Below the pieces are notes generated by a model. It made no database searches. It saw only the letters and a program-made list of their open reading frames with translations, and had not been told where the DNA came from. From Margaritifera margaritifera (taxonomy: Eukaryota > Mollusca > Bivalvia > Unionida > Margaritiferidae): 64,000 bases of DNA. Shown one piece after another: positions 1 to 12,125 of the stretch. Position numbers and translations under genes: made by a program. The stretch covers positions 1,819,001 through 1,883,000 of the forward strand of contig JAQPZY010001332.1 in the NCBI GenBank assembly GCA_029931535.1, given 5' to 3'. Numbering within the stretch: position 1 is the first letter of the stretch; every line of letters begins with the position of its first letter.

Positions 1-11
1 ATAAAACATAC

Positions 12-128
12 CTGAAGGTAAGGAGCTCAAATCTGCTATAGGCACAGGAAGTTTATATTTCATTTTCCCTTCCTTTCTAGCTGCAGCATATGTTGGTACA
101 TTCAATGTGGCAGCTGTGGTAGAATTGT
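12..128 (-). CDS. FN3 receptor gene, exon h: juxtamembrane ectodomain
   Basis: The exon is 117 bp between acceptor TTTTTTATGCAG and donor GTATGT. The first two bases complete the codon split after 2686. Only this frame is open; the other two have stops. It encodes DNSTTAATLNVPTYAAARKE and then GKMKYKLPVPIADLSSLPSG. There is one sequon (NST) and no hydrophobic segment, so the membrane span must lie on a later exon outside the window. The phase fit with exon g and the clean splice sites support it; the exact role of this stretch is unknown. Confidence 0.7.
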
Positions 129-2685
129 CTGCATAAAAAAGTTAGGTTATTATTTGTAATATTACATGCTATAAAGATGTCTTTTGTTGACTTAAATTAT
201 TTTTTTAAAAAAGGTTCACCATCTTGTCAAAATGATTTCCCACCTAAATAAAGTTTTATGTCTGATAAAATGTACAATAAGAGATGGACAAAGAACTAGA
301 AAAGTGGGTCTTTATGGAGAACATATAACTACTCCATAAAGAAAAAGATGGCAAAGGGCAGTATGGGTTCATATATGTCATTCTAATGAACAGAAAGCAT
401 AAAATGTATCATATATATTTAGTAGATAATACCTCATATAAACCACATACTATCTGAGAAGGGTGTTGCCATAGTTATGACAAGAGGCCCAAGTAAGCCC
501 AATACTGCTCACCGGGCTTACATAACCTAACAGATAACCATTTCACTTAGAAGACTTCTGTGGTATTTTCAGAACACTACACTATGTAAACTATCTCGCA
601 ACTTCTAGATCATGCTGATTTAACTCCTGACTCTAGTCTGGTGATAAGAGTCCCTTGAAGGGACTGACACTCTACTGGCCAAAAATGATTTCCATAAATC
701 CAAGATAAACCCATTTCTTCTTTTTAATTGCTGAGTATTGAAAAAAACTCTAACATTATTTCAAAATTCCAACATACCAAATTTGGTAACAAAATTATTT
801 TCTTATGCTTGAGTTTACATGTTCAGAGGATAGATGTAAGTGCTGGTATGTGAGGTATGTGGTACGAGTATAAATTTACACTCAGAGAAACTATTATTTT
901 ATTATTTAACATAATCTCAACTTGAACTTTGACCTTTAAATCCCCAAATCAAGTGTCTTTCTTATGCCACATGCAAGCCATCCACAAAGTTCAGTAAAGA
1001 TACATAATCTAGAACAAAAGTTATTGTGCACAAATCTTATTTCTTGGAGTCATAGTGACATTGACATTTGACCCCCAAATAGACAGCTTTCCTTCTTGCC
1101 ACAAGTACCAACTATCTACAAAGTTTGGTCAAGATACACGGTCTTAAGCAAACTTACTGTGCAGAAACCAAAAATAGTCAGATGGATGGATAACTGGATG
1201 TTATAGCATGATGCATTATGCTGGACAGCAGGTGTATAAAATGACCCTGTGACAGTTGTTTCATAAAATGTGCTGTAGTGTTTGCAGTGTTTCAGTCTGG
1301 TGTGAGGGAAAAAAAATGGACCAATGGTGTGATCATACTGGACCAACCATAATAACCTGAGATATCATGTATATAGTCTATTTTATCTTATATCTGCATG
1401 AAAAACCACATAAATTACCATCACTAAGATTTTCCTCTTTGATGCCTGAGACTGACCATACTCTAACAGTACAAGAGAAGTCAAAGTGTACAATTCCATG
1501 TTTCTCCAACATAATAATCATCAGACTTTGCAATGTTTCAGGTTTCAAGCAATGTGTTGGTTTGTGAATGTTTTTCCTCTTTGCTTCCACCATGTTGGAA
1601 TCCCTTTCTTCATTGGAAGTTTCATTTTCTATTTGACTTCTATCTTGGTTTTTGTGGGTTTTACTGACTTGTTCACTTGACTCATAATTCTAAGGTAATT
1701 TTTATTGCTTTCTTCGTCTGAACATGATATTGGGATAAAGAGAACAGTCACATGTATCTGTTGTTCAAATCAATCTCTTAGTGAAACCTTGCGGCCTTTA
1801 TAAGTGTAAATGGCACTACTTAACGGTCATACCATGTGACTGGAAGTGCATAACTTGTGAAAATTGTTAAGACTACAAATGTTTTTTTTTTACACAAAAA
1901 TGTTAATAAAACATGGATGGAAGTTACCTCAATACGCGGTGGTGATTTGTAGGTATTTATGCCAATTTATGCCTCCACCGCGGAGTGCTATCACAAATCA
2001 CATTTCTTAGAGTCATAGTTACCTCTATATATGTCACTTGATTTGCTTCATTATTTCACTAAGGCTATTACAATTCAGTACCATGCTGAGCTTAATCTCA
2101 ACCAAGAAATATTATGGGATATTCTGAGTACATGATTATTTCTAGATGATCACCATATATGGGATTCAGAGAATAAGGGAAAACAGATAGACCAAGAATA
2201 GCAACCAGTACAATCATAATAGATCAACTGATGAATTTTGTTTATTTTCATAAAACAATTATTGAGCAATTTAGACATTTAATGATGGGTTGACACAAGT
2301 GCATCAAATAAAAGATAATAAAATGTGCCTTGTTCGCTTTGTTTGCACTACACTTGCTGCATTAAATCTCTTTTATGCGGGACTTGGTGTCTATTTTGTG
2401 CACATCCCACAATAATTGGCACATCCTGGCCGAATCACTGTGTTTGTCATAAATCAAAGGACCAGCCCATTTACATTGTCTGATTAAAAGATATCATACA
2501 TCAATGACATTTGTGCTAGAGTACTTGGGTGTCAAAATGTTCACTAATGAAATTAATGGAACAAATGGTCCTGCTAAAATATTTAATTTCATCTCATGCA
2601 CAACATAATTTCATAGTCGACAAGTAAACATAAGTCATGTACTATCTTCAAAAAACAAAAAGTTATGTAGATACAGTCTACTTAC
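129..2685 (-). other. Intron between exons g and h of the FN3 gene
   Basis: I see no coding sequence here. The stretch 480-680 resembles the head module of repeat family C (CAAGAGGCCC... at 481). The stretch 900-1200 holds two worn units of repeat family A ending in a short (GATG)n tail. From 1200 to 2680 I recognise nothing beyond AT-rich unique-looking DNA. Confidence 0.6.
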
Positions 2686-2859
2686 CATGACTACAAATGG
2701 GATCCTTACAGCAAATCAGCCCTTTATCTTTAATTTTTCCATTGGAATCATTCATAAAGAAATCTCTGTTGATTTCTAACACAAATGACCTCTGACCTAC
2801 TCCAGACACTTTAGATGGTGGAATCACCTCTAGAACTTGTTCATCAGGGATAAATGGGG
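2686..2859 (-). CDS. FN3 receptor gene, exon g: membrane-proximal ectodomain, RPTP-like
   Basis: The exon is 174 bp, phase 1 to phase 1, between acceptor TTCTTGCTAACAG and donor GTAAGT. It encodes PFIPDEQVLEVIPPSKVSG and then RSFVLEINRDFFMNDSNGKI followed by KDKGLICCKDPICSH. The pattern F-x-L-x-I-x-x-x-x-F-x-x-x-x-x-N-G-x-I resembles the atypical last FN3 domain of receptor-type protein tyrosine phosphatases of the PTPRB/PTPRQ/PTPRJ type. That likeness is judged by eye. The two adjacent Cys in LICCKD are unusual, since this strand usually carries only hydrophobic residues. If the likeness holds, the gene is a receptor tyrosine phosphatase; otherwise it remains an FN3 cell-surface protein. Confidence 0.7.
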
Positions 2860-4604
2860 CTGTTAGCAAGAAGACATAATAACTGTTAATACCCTGAATT
2901 AAACTGAAAGCACTATGTAAGAAAGCCATATATTGCTTTCCTAGCTTGTTTGGAAATAAATTCTCAACTGAAAGTCTATCCAAGGCATAGGTTTTCCAAA
3001 CCTTCACCCTGCAACCTTTACCTTTAAAATTATGACCTTATAACTTTTGGATCTTTTGAGATCTTAAATGATTCAGGGTTAACCAACCGGGAAACTCTGT
3101 TGAAAATCCACTGATACCTACTAGAAATGTAATATTTGAAACATCTGTTATCAAAAATATGATGCTCAAAGAAAGAAGGATGAATAAACAGACAGACACA
3201 GACAAACCAATATTATAACTATTATACAGCACTCCTTCACTCTATGGCCCTTCAATTTAAGACCATTATTGTTATAAGATGGGTATGGTCATGGATCCCA
3301 TATCAGTAAGTAGTAGTAAAATTATATCCATCTTGTACTTCATTATAAGGTGGCCTCACTATAAGGCAGTACAGTTCTACCCGTTTATGTTGACACCCTC
3401 GAGATAAGTGTTGTGGGGAGGGGGCTGGGGCTGAAAAAAAGCTAATTTCTCTTTGACCCGCATACATGTGAAAATTGTCTGTAAGGGGTGATCTGTCATC
3501 AGCGAATAGAAAACAAACAACGGAAATTTTGAGTAAATGAAGACAAAACCAGTGTGAAATACACTTGTATACTGACAAATTACAATTTTGTTACCTTTGT
3601 GTAATAAAATCCATAATGCGTTAAGTACATGTATATAAAAAATCCATGAATTAGAGTATAGGTCAAATGTTTGAAAATTCATGCATCAGTCAAATCCTGT
3701 TAGAAAACACATGTATAGAAAAATGGTAGTCCTTGTTTGATCTATATCCCATTGTCAACCAACATGTGTGACTAAACAATTCACTACAATATTCATTGTT
3801 CCCAGTAGCACCTGGCTGTATAGTTGTTATTTACATGCTACATGTACTTAAATTGGCCCAGATTTTGGTAAGTCTAAGGCAACAAATATAATCATCTTAC
3901 TGAGGCTACCAAGGGGGTGAGGCTAATCACAGGGAAATGAAAACCTGTCAACAAGTTATGAATTCTCTCTGATCGCAAAACATTCAGTGACATTTTTAAA
4001 CAAAAGGCTTAATTAAGCACAAGAGGAATTTCCATTTTATGCTGCCACTGGTAGCCATCATAAGCATAAATAAAGTAACTTTTCTTCCTGCTGAAAAGGA
4101 CAATTTCATGGCACAATAAACATGTCTCAATCACCGATCACTTTGGAAAATGCAACAAACAATTAGATTCCATTGCTTTTATTCAAGTTTGATGATGACT
4201 TCCTTTGACAAAGGGTGCATTGTTTTTATTAAAGATTGTAGCTGACTTGCTTTGATGAAGGGTGCATGCATTTTTTAAGTTGCAGTGAAAGGCCAACTTT
4301 GGAGGACCAAACAAATGCCTGTTTGTTAATCCAACAGCAACATTAAAGCCTGGTGGCAACATTAAATAATTGTAGAACAAAGTATGGGTCAGAACTGGCA
4401 GCTCTTTGACATAAATGATCAGAAAACAAAGGATTTGTTCAAGCTGGGACCTAGGCTTCTGTAAACATATACATTTATTTTCTATCTCGATGTCAACATA
4501 AGCATGACAAATTTGGTAGTAACAATAGACCAGGGGACAAGGACTTTGCTTTTTTGTCGATATAGGCAGTTTATCAACATAAGTGATGTCGATATAAGTG
4601 GGTA

Positions 4605-4995
4605 GCACTGTATATTCTATGGCTTCCATGGACAGCATTATCATGAGCACTGTATCATTTACTTCATTATAAGGTAGTCTCACTATAAGGTGGTACATTC
4701 TATGGCTCTCATGGACAGCATTATAATGAGCACTGTATCATGTGCTTCATTAAAGGCAGTCTCACTATAAGGTGGTATACTCAATGACTCACATGGACAG
4801 CATTATAATGAGGGAGTACTGTTATCATGTGCTTCATTAAAGGCAATCTCACTATGAGGTGGTATACTCTATGACTCCCATGGACAGCATTATAATGAGG
4901 GAGTACTGTTATCATGTACTTCATTATAAAGCAATCTCACTATAAGGCAGTATAGTCTATGGCTCCCATGGGCAGTGTTATAATGAGGAGTACTG
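4605..4995. repeat. Tandem minisatellite, unit 82-88 bp, about 4.5-5 copies
   Basis: The landmark CATGGACAGCATTATNATGAG recurs at 4627, 4710, 4792 and 4879, with a variant at 4967, so the spacings are 83, 82, 87 and 88 bp. Each unit also carries TCACTATAAGGTGGTA and TACTTCATTATAA. A single related fragment lies at 3336-3390. A 171-codon open frame on the minus strand across 4183-4698 runs into this repeat and is not supported as a gene. Confidence 0.8.
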
Positions 4996-5759
4996 GGGTA
5001 TGATAGATCGTCATATTAATAGACCGATATTCAGATCTTTCTGATGTTGGAGCATATCATACGATACTTGAGAATGAAGCGAATACTTTATCTTCACTTT
5101 CAAAATGAAAATAATGATAGGTACATCTATAAACCTCAGTGCAAATATACGGTGGCAATACAGTGTACAGGGTCACTGGCATGGATAAATGAAATATGTA
5201 GATTACTCTATTGACCTATGTGTATGAAGCTTTCCCTAGCAGAACAAAGTCATCTTTTTCAACACAGTTTTAATCATTAAACAAAGCATGCCACATATTT
5301 TCTGTAGGATAATCATATGCACAATAAAATAACACAGTAAGAGCATAACATCAACCTTTTGCTCTTGTACTCTAATTGCCACAATGTCCTATCAGTGTCT
5401 ATTAACATATTTGTTAATATTGAGACAAATATATACTACAGAACATTACAAACAGAGCAACTGTTATTTTTTTCTATTTTTAAATTCTCATCCAGAAGGA
5501 AAATTATAATATTTTCCTTATATTACATTTTGTACCTACTTTAAGAAGATAGCATACAAGGAGGAATCAAAGAAATTATTAACCTAAATCATCTTTATTA
5601 ATGGGAGGTCATTAAAACCTAATCAGCCTGTAAACTAAACTATGAAAGTAATTCAAACAAGAGTACCGTGAATTACATATTATACACTCACATCATATTT
5701 AATATTCTATGTAGACACTAGTACGGTATGGTTTGGCTCAGGAGATTATTGACCATTGG

Positions 5760-6840
5760 GTCTCAATGACCAGGACCTTTGGTCAAGTATGGTGTCTTGA
5801 GCTAAACTTACTGTGCAGAAACTATTAATTTCTTTTCTTATTAGACTTACCATGGCTGTAACCTCTCACCTTTAAACCACATAATCAAAAGGGTTTTTTT
5901 TTATTACCCTTCTTTTTTTAAAAAGTCACAATGACCTTGACCTTTTGCTATTTAACCCCCCACCCCACCCCTCCACCCCATAATAGGCCTCTTCCATACC
6001 TTAGGAATATGCCCTCAACAAACCTTGGTCCAAGTATATGGTCTAAAAGTGAAGTTATTATGCAAACAATATTTTTCTTCTTTCAGTCAATGTGACTTTG
6101 ACCTTTGACTTTTTTACCCCAATATCAACAAGCTATTACTTTACCCTACGTGTAAGTCATCTACAAACTTTTCTGATGGAACACGTTCGAAAACTGAAAG
6201 GTTTTGTATATAAACCAATTTTCTTCTTTCACTCAGTGACCTTAACTACTGACCTTTTAAGCCAAAAATGTATGTGCTTCTTCCTTACCCCAAGTGCTAG
6301 TCATCCACAAAGTTTCGTCCAGATCTGTGATACAGAACTTATATTATTGTGCAGAAACCGTTTTTCTTCTCTCAGTCACAGAAACCATGACCTTTGACCT
6401 TTTGACCCTAAAATCAGTAGGTTTTTCCATTATGCCAAGTACAAGCCATCCACAAAGATTGATCCTAATTTGTGATGTAGAACTAATGTTATTGTGCAGA
6501 AACCAATTTTCTTCTTTCAGTCACAGTAACCTTGACCTTTGACCCCCCAAATCAATAGACTTCTTTCTTCCGTCAAGTGCAAGCCATCCACAAAGTTTGG
6601 TTCACATATCTGATGTAAAACTAATGTTATTGTGTGGAAACCATTTTTCTTCTTTCAGTAAGAGTGAACTTAGCCTTTGATGCCCTTGAAAAAGATAGGA
6701 TTGTTCCTTACTCAAAGTGCAAGCCGTCCACAAAAATTGGTGGCTGTAGATGGTTGAGAACTCAAGTCATGGTACATAATTTAAATTTGTAACAGATAGA
6801 TGGATGGATGGATGGATGGATGGGCATTCTAACATAATAA
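5760..6840. repeat. Repeat family A tandem array (unit about 140 bp)
   Basis: About seven units. The phase marker CTTCTTTCAGTCACAGT occurs near 6511 and again in variant form at 6651, giving a 140-bp unit. Each unit carries a TGACCTTGACCTTTGACC-like string, then TTCTTCCTTACC, AAGTGCAAGCCATCCACAAAG and ATTGTGCAGAAACC. The array ends in a (GGAT)n tract at about 6799-6822 and an AT-rich tail. Short open frames read through the units but differ between them and are not genes. Confidence 0.85.
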
Positions 6841-7799
6841 ACTCCACCTTACGGCAGGTATATTAAATGAGCAATAACTCTAACAACCTTGTGGAAGCAA
6901 AGTGATTTGTCAGTATGCACATCCTCGAGTTATTGTGAAATTGGTAGTTGGCAGATGGATTGACAATATAATATGGTGTGCATATAGCCAGATTGTAATC
7001 AACAATTACATAGCTCACCTCTGCAAAGCTTGTAGTGGACTCCAGTAGTCAGTGTAAACATTAATTATCATGCAGAAAATAAGTTCAGACTAAAGTGATC
7101 TTGACAATAAAATGTTGGCACCTTTTCTAAATTAAAGGGTTTGTTATGCAATTTTTTCTCTTTACATCTGAACATTTATTCTTTTTAAAATGTAAAATGT
7201 TAGCTTTTTAATGTCACTCTATAGCCAATATTGTACTGACATACCATTAAAACAAGCAACCAACTTACCTGCCTACTATGACAGGCCATAAAAGACATCA
7301 AACAATAAAAGATAGAACATTCTTTTCATAATATCAAAGTAGAGGCACTATTATTTTATTCTTAAAATCTGTCTATCATGCTATTACCATTGACCACCCC
7401 TCGAAGCCAGATTTTACTGGCTGAAAGTCACAGGTTTTGGATAATTTGGGTGTGACAGAGAGTAGTACAAACCAGTGGTACAAACATAGTTCATACATCA
7501 ATAAATACCTTGATTAGCTACTACAGATGATGGTCACCTGAAAAGCATGCAGTCTACTAATCTAATTGCTATACTTATTCATATATACAATACATGTTAA
7601 CATGTTGAGGGTAACCTTTCACAACACACAATGTATATTCAGTAATATGGAAAGCTTACAATTGAATAAAAACATATCTATTCCTACTTCCAACTGCATT
7701 GGTCAGAAAGAACCTTTCAAGCAGGCTAGGATGTATATAGCATGGAAGAATCTATGTGGTCATAAACACAAATACTTAACCCATGTAAAACATAAAATG

Positions 7800-9565
7800 T
7801 AGGTCGGTTTGACTTCAGTGTTTAAAGTTTGTCGAGATGTCTAAACGTGCATTATCTCCCAATGCCAAAACACAAAAATCCAAGCAAGCGATATATCACA
7901 CGAAATTCAGTGATGGATGGAAACAGGAATTTCAGTGATTGCAATTGAGTTCAAAGGTACATAAATATGTATTCTGCTCTTCCTGTAAAGCTGATTTTAA
8001 AGTCTGTTATGGTGGCAAGAATGACATCACGCGTCATGCAGAAACCCCATAAAGGGGATAATAAAATGCTGCCAGTCTTAGTTCATGTTTTCGACAAGGA
8101 TGTAAACAGGATATCAACAAGATTCCTTGGAATACCAACCTGTAACATTGGATTAGCAGAACTCATCTTTGCATGCTTGGATAAAATATTCACATATGTA
8201 TTACTAAAGTTTAACTATTTTATTGTTCATAAGAAATCATAATCACAATTGTATAATAATAATAATATGAATATGAATATGAATAATAATATGAATAATA
8301 ATAATATAAATAATATGGATACAGTACAAGAGTTAATCCATAATGCCGGCCATGAATGAGGTCTTAGTCTTCGTCTATAATTCTAGTAAGTGATAATCGT
8401 TTTCCGCATTTGATTATTATTGTTAAATAATGTTGATATTGATGATAATGATGACAACAAAGGCATCTGCAAATTAAGCTTAAAGTCACAAAGGGTGTGA
8501 AAGTTTAATTATTAATGTATGCATCAGTGCTTCATGTGGAGAATCTTACTGACATTAAAACAACATTAGATGCTTGGGAGTGCAATAAATACTCACTAAT
8601 CTGATTAGGTAGGTTTTCGTATCTCCTATGATCAATACAGATAATTATCAGATATTGATGGGTGAACAATAAAAAAATATTATAGGTCTGCACTGATAAT
8701 TGGAAATTGAAAACATTAATAGGTACCTTTAAAAGGAAAATTTCGCTATGCCTTATAAAACCACTGCAACAGATTCTATAATATTTCAGAGAGAGAAATC
8801 TCCCTTGGGCCAATTGCATTAGACATGCAAGTGACAATTGTATTATTATATTATAATATTTTAATTTACCTATTGTATATCCAAGGCAAGTACATTTCAG
8901 AGTTCTAATGTTTTGCATTTTGTATTGCAGTGGTGAAGCTGTCTGAGAGGTTCATGATGTTAACCCAGAGTGAGAGAACTGCACTGGAAGATGAAATTCA
9001 GGACTACATTCTGACTCCCAAAGAAGAACTTCCCAAATTCGACAGAGACAGTACCAGTCTTGAGCAGTTTTGGCAAACAGTTGGCAATCTGACTCTACCC
9101 ACAGGCAGGAAACAATTTAAACTTCTTGGTGAACTCAGTAGAGTTGTATTGACATTGCCACATTCAATGCAGACACTGAAAGGACATTTTCCATTCTGAG
9201 AAAAATTCAGGCTGACTCTAGAGGAAACCTGGATCCAGTGACAGTGCAAAATCTTGTAAGTGTTAAGATGAAAAATGATAAGGACTGCCACTAATATAAT
9301 CCAGGCAACGATCTTGTAAGAAATGCTAAAAATCCTTGTGTTCCATATATGGAGAGTGTGAAAGGTGACAAGTTAATGTGAAAGAACTGAATTGCATATT
9401 TTAATATTAAAAATATGGAAATTTGTTCAATAGTAGTAATTTTTGCCAAGTTGCACGCTAAAAATCGGGTCGATGAAAAACCTCCCTCTTTTTAGGTAAA
9501 AACTCTTGACCAAATTTTGCAAATCTCCCTCTCTGTTCTAAGCTGACCCCTCATTTTTATCACAT
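7800..9565 (+). mobile_element. hAT-type transposon relic, internally deleted
   Basis: At 7838 a frame starts MSKRALSPNAKTQKSKQA and continues FSDGWKQEF, then a CxxC...H segment (VFCSSCKADF...GGKNDITRHAE). This is the BED/TTF-like zinc finger found at the N-terminus of one group of animal hAT proteins. The middle, including most of the RNase H core, is missing. From 8930, after an acceptor-like ATTTTGTATTGCAG, comes the C-terminal part: LTQSERTALEDEIQDYILTP and TGRKQFKLLGELSRVVLTLP. After a frameshift near 9168 it continues NADTERTFSILRKIQADSRG NLDPVTVQNLVS, the hAT dimerisation motif. The non-coding 3' part (to about 9560) matches a second copy at 51.6-51.7 kb. It is non-functional. Confidence 0.8.
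8930..9292 (+). pseudogene. hAT transposase C-terminal fragment, frameshifted
   Basis: The dimerisation segment (Pfam family Dimer_Tnp_hAT) is recognised by L-P-x-S-N-A-D-T-E-R-x-F-S-x-L-R-K-I. One frameshift near 9168 breaks it between LTLPHS and NADTERTFS. It ends at an in-frame TAA after ...NDKDCH at about 9292. It belongs to the relic spanning 7800-9565. Confidence 0.78.
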
Positions 9566-10444
9566 GCATGTGTTATTCAAACTCCCCTGCTGAATTCAAT
9601 GAGCGAATCCTGGTCAGAACTGAGTTTTCTTGTTGACCATAACATTAGCATTGTCAGAACTGTATCCGATGCAGTTTGATCACAAGATATGCTTGTCTCT
9701 ATAGAAAATTGAAAATATACATCACATTTGGGACTGACCATTTCATTTGGAGAGGGGGAGTGGAAAGAGGAGGGGACATAATATTTTTATACTTAATGGG
9801 GGCCTTACAGGTAATACAGCAGTTATAAACACCTCTGTCCAGTATGGGTGTTAACGCAATCTCTTTATCAACACAAATCAACTATGTAAACATGAGTGTG
9901 TGCTTATTATTGTCTTTCAATCACTCTATTTCTTGGCAAAAATCATCATGAAAAGCATGGGTCAATTAATAGTTGGCATTTTAACAAGACTAAGGTAATG
10001 AATGATAATAATGAGAACTAATCTGAATGTTCAATTCAGCATTGTTGAATACATCCTGATGTTGATAACAAGTGGTGCTGCTATTTCGATGGATGTCGTA
10101 CACTGCAGATTGACTAATATTGATATGGTGTTTGCAGTATGTGCAAAGATTGAAATGCTCCCTTTGCTGCTGTGCTTCACAAAGTCAAACTCCAGCAACC
10201 AGAAGTTCTGAAATTTAGTTTTGTTGGGCTTTGCTTGCTTCACCAATTGCTGATTGTTTCCTGAATCACAGGAAATGCATTTTGACTTTTTGCCTTCAAA
10301 AATGAATCATACTTGAACACTATTCTGATTACTGAAATAATCATGCTTTGCATTTTATATATAAGGAGTAAAATCCTATTTCAAAGAAACATTGCCACTT
10401 TTCACAAACTTGTCAATAATCTTTAATAAAGAGATGGCTTAAAC

Positions 10445-10960
10445 ATTCTCATTCAAGGCAATGATGTGTAATGACTTTTGTTTTTCAACATGCATCTCTT
10501 TGATCTACATTTAACTTAAAGTGAATTGGGTTGTTCCACTTTATGAACTTTATGCAAATAAGCCTAATGGGCTCCCCCTACAGCAGTCGTCAAAGGACTT
10601 AACACATCACCCTAGATATTGACAGTCAATTAAGTAATATATGAAATGGTGGATGTTAATACCTGACCGCCTTAAAATTGCCTTTTAATTGCTTCTATGA
10701 CAATTGGCTGTATAAACTGCCCAAGTATAGTTTTACATCAGCTCTAAGCAGGACTGTTTACAATTTATGCATGCTACATGTTATGGGCATATACTGAGGT
10801 GGTGTTTTTTTTGTTTTTTTTCCAAAGATTACTGAAAGTTGTGTTTATTGAAACACGACCGTGTTAGGGGGTTTGGGAGTAAAAACTCATGTTTTTAGCG
10901 TTACATGGCGTGTTATGGCAGATATGAAACAAATGGGCAAAAATACCTAACTCACTCTAT
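10445..10960 (+). repeat. Dispersed repeat, copy 1
   Basis: This stretch matches, in reverse complement, the stretch 56640-57165. Shared anchors include AATTGGGTTGTTCCACTT, ATGCAAATAAGCCTAATG, AATTGCCTTTTAATTG and TGTTAGGGG(A)TTTGGGAG. No coding potential is seen. I could not find terminal repeats, so the type of element is open. Confidence 0.65.
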
Positions 10961-11189
10961 CATGAAAATTGGGTCACAATGATCTAGTTTTTATATGACT
11001 GACTCAGAGTTATATTCCTGACATGTATTCTGCCAATTTTAAGAGTTTAGGATCCGAGATATTGAGGACATAATGAAAGAAAGAACAATAGAACATGCAA
11101 AAGAATGTATGAAGGACAACAATTTTGGCGAGGGGATAATAAAGTACACAGCCCTGGGCCATATCAGACTTGACCTGGTCTGGTCTGGG

Positions 11190-11270
11190 TAGAATTCAAA
11201 CCAACACCCTTCTCATCAGGCGTCAAGTATGCTTACGTACCACTGAGCTACCATGGCTGCACAAGCAAGT
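11190..11270 (-). repeat. tRNA-like SINE head
   Basis: On the minus strand there is an A box TAGCTCAGTGG (11250-11240) and, 38 bp further, a B box GGTTTGAATTC (11202-11192). This is the spacing of a polymerase III internal promoter in a tRNA-derived SINE. It lacks a full tRNA fold in my reading, so I do not call it a tRNA gene. It differs from the SINE at 42.4 kb. Confidence 0.5.
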
Positions 11271-12061
11271 GTGGAACATGTATCTATCAGGTGAACTTTG
11301 CCAGTAATCGTGCGTAAAAATTTTACTGCAATTTACTATGGAAACCAAGACAGTTGGAAGGCATGCTATCAAGATTATTGAAGTTCAAAGTCTCCTCATA
11401 CCAAGGTAAAATGTTAGACTTTAAATGTATGAAATTTGTCCCAGATATTATATGTATAAAATATACATGTATGCTGAAAGATGAATCCAAAATGGATGTA
11501 CAAAAAAATGAATGATCAATTAAGGACAACAGCACAAGTTCACATGACCTCATTGCCTGCAATTGACATACACAAAATAATTGTTTTTAACTGAATGAGA
11601 ATTCCCAGAAAAACACACAGGGATTTTTTAAACAATCCACTATTATCCATTCCTGATGAACTGAATGAGATGCAGTTTTGAATAAAGGACTAACACGTAC
11701 TCAACCAATAAAAGTTCCACAGAGTAAAATTATTGGCAAGCAATCTGACTGAGATTACCTGTACAGTAATCATATCAAAATATTTTAGGACACTGCTGAG
11801 CGTTAAAATCATTCAAACAAATTCACCTAAAACTTTGGAAGTTTCTTGACTTTAATTTCCATTTTTAGATTGGGTGTTAGGAAGACAAAGAAACATGAAT
11901 CAATAGTTTTTAAGATTACAAATTAGTAAGTCACTGTATCCTCCTTTCCTTAGCTTGCAATGAGAGTTCTGTGCAACAAGTATGCCTTTATCATCTCATA
12001 CACTAAAACAAAGACACACTTTGCCTTTGGAGCTTGAGAAAGTGGAAGAAACAACACTTAC

Positions 12062-12125
12062 GCCCAGCTTGTGCTCTGTAGTCTGTTTTGTTTTCAATTC
12101 CTTTGAATCCATTGTAAGCTATGAC
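12062..12125 (-). CDS. FN3 receptor gene, exon f: end of an FN3 domain
   Basis: The exon is 64 bp. The acceptor is TTCCTATCCTTAG and the donor GTAAGT. It starts in phase 0 and ends in phase 1. It reads VIAYNGFKGIENKTDYRAQA G; after ...KTYTFT of exon e this gives YTFTVIAYNGFKG, the F strand and F-G loop, then the G strand. It is too short to stand alone, but both junction phases fit its neighbours. It closes the three-exon FN3 domain and leads by a 9.2 kb intron to the membrane-proximal exon at 2859. Confidence 0.78.

Larger units (their letters stand above)
2860..12061 (-). other. Intron between exons f and g of the FN3 gene
   Basis: This 9.2 kb intron holds a minisatellite near 4.6-5.0 kb, a repeat family A array near 5.8-6.8 kb, a hAT relic at 7.8-9.6 kb, a dispersed repeat at about 10.45-10.95 kb and a tRNA-like SINE head at about 11.2 kb. 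The stretches 2860-4600, 6840-7800 and 11300-12060 show nothing I can name. Confidence 0.6.

Noticed and set aside
4183..4698. 171-codon minus-strand frame
   Set aside because: It runs into the 82-88 bp minisatellite, has no domain and no splice or start context.
5760..6840. CRISPR-like or satellite-encoded proteins in the regular repeats
   Set aside because: The whole unit repeats without unique spacers, and the open frames differ between units. It is an ordinary tandem repeat in eukaryotic DNA.
11190..11270. A functional tRNA gene
   Set aside because: A and B boxes are present, but I cannot draw a full cloverleaf, and the B box is GGTTTGAATTC. A SINE head is more likely.
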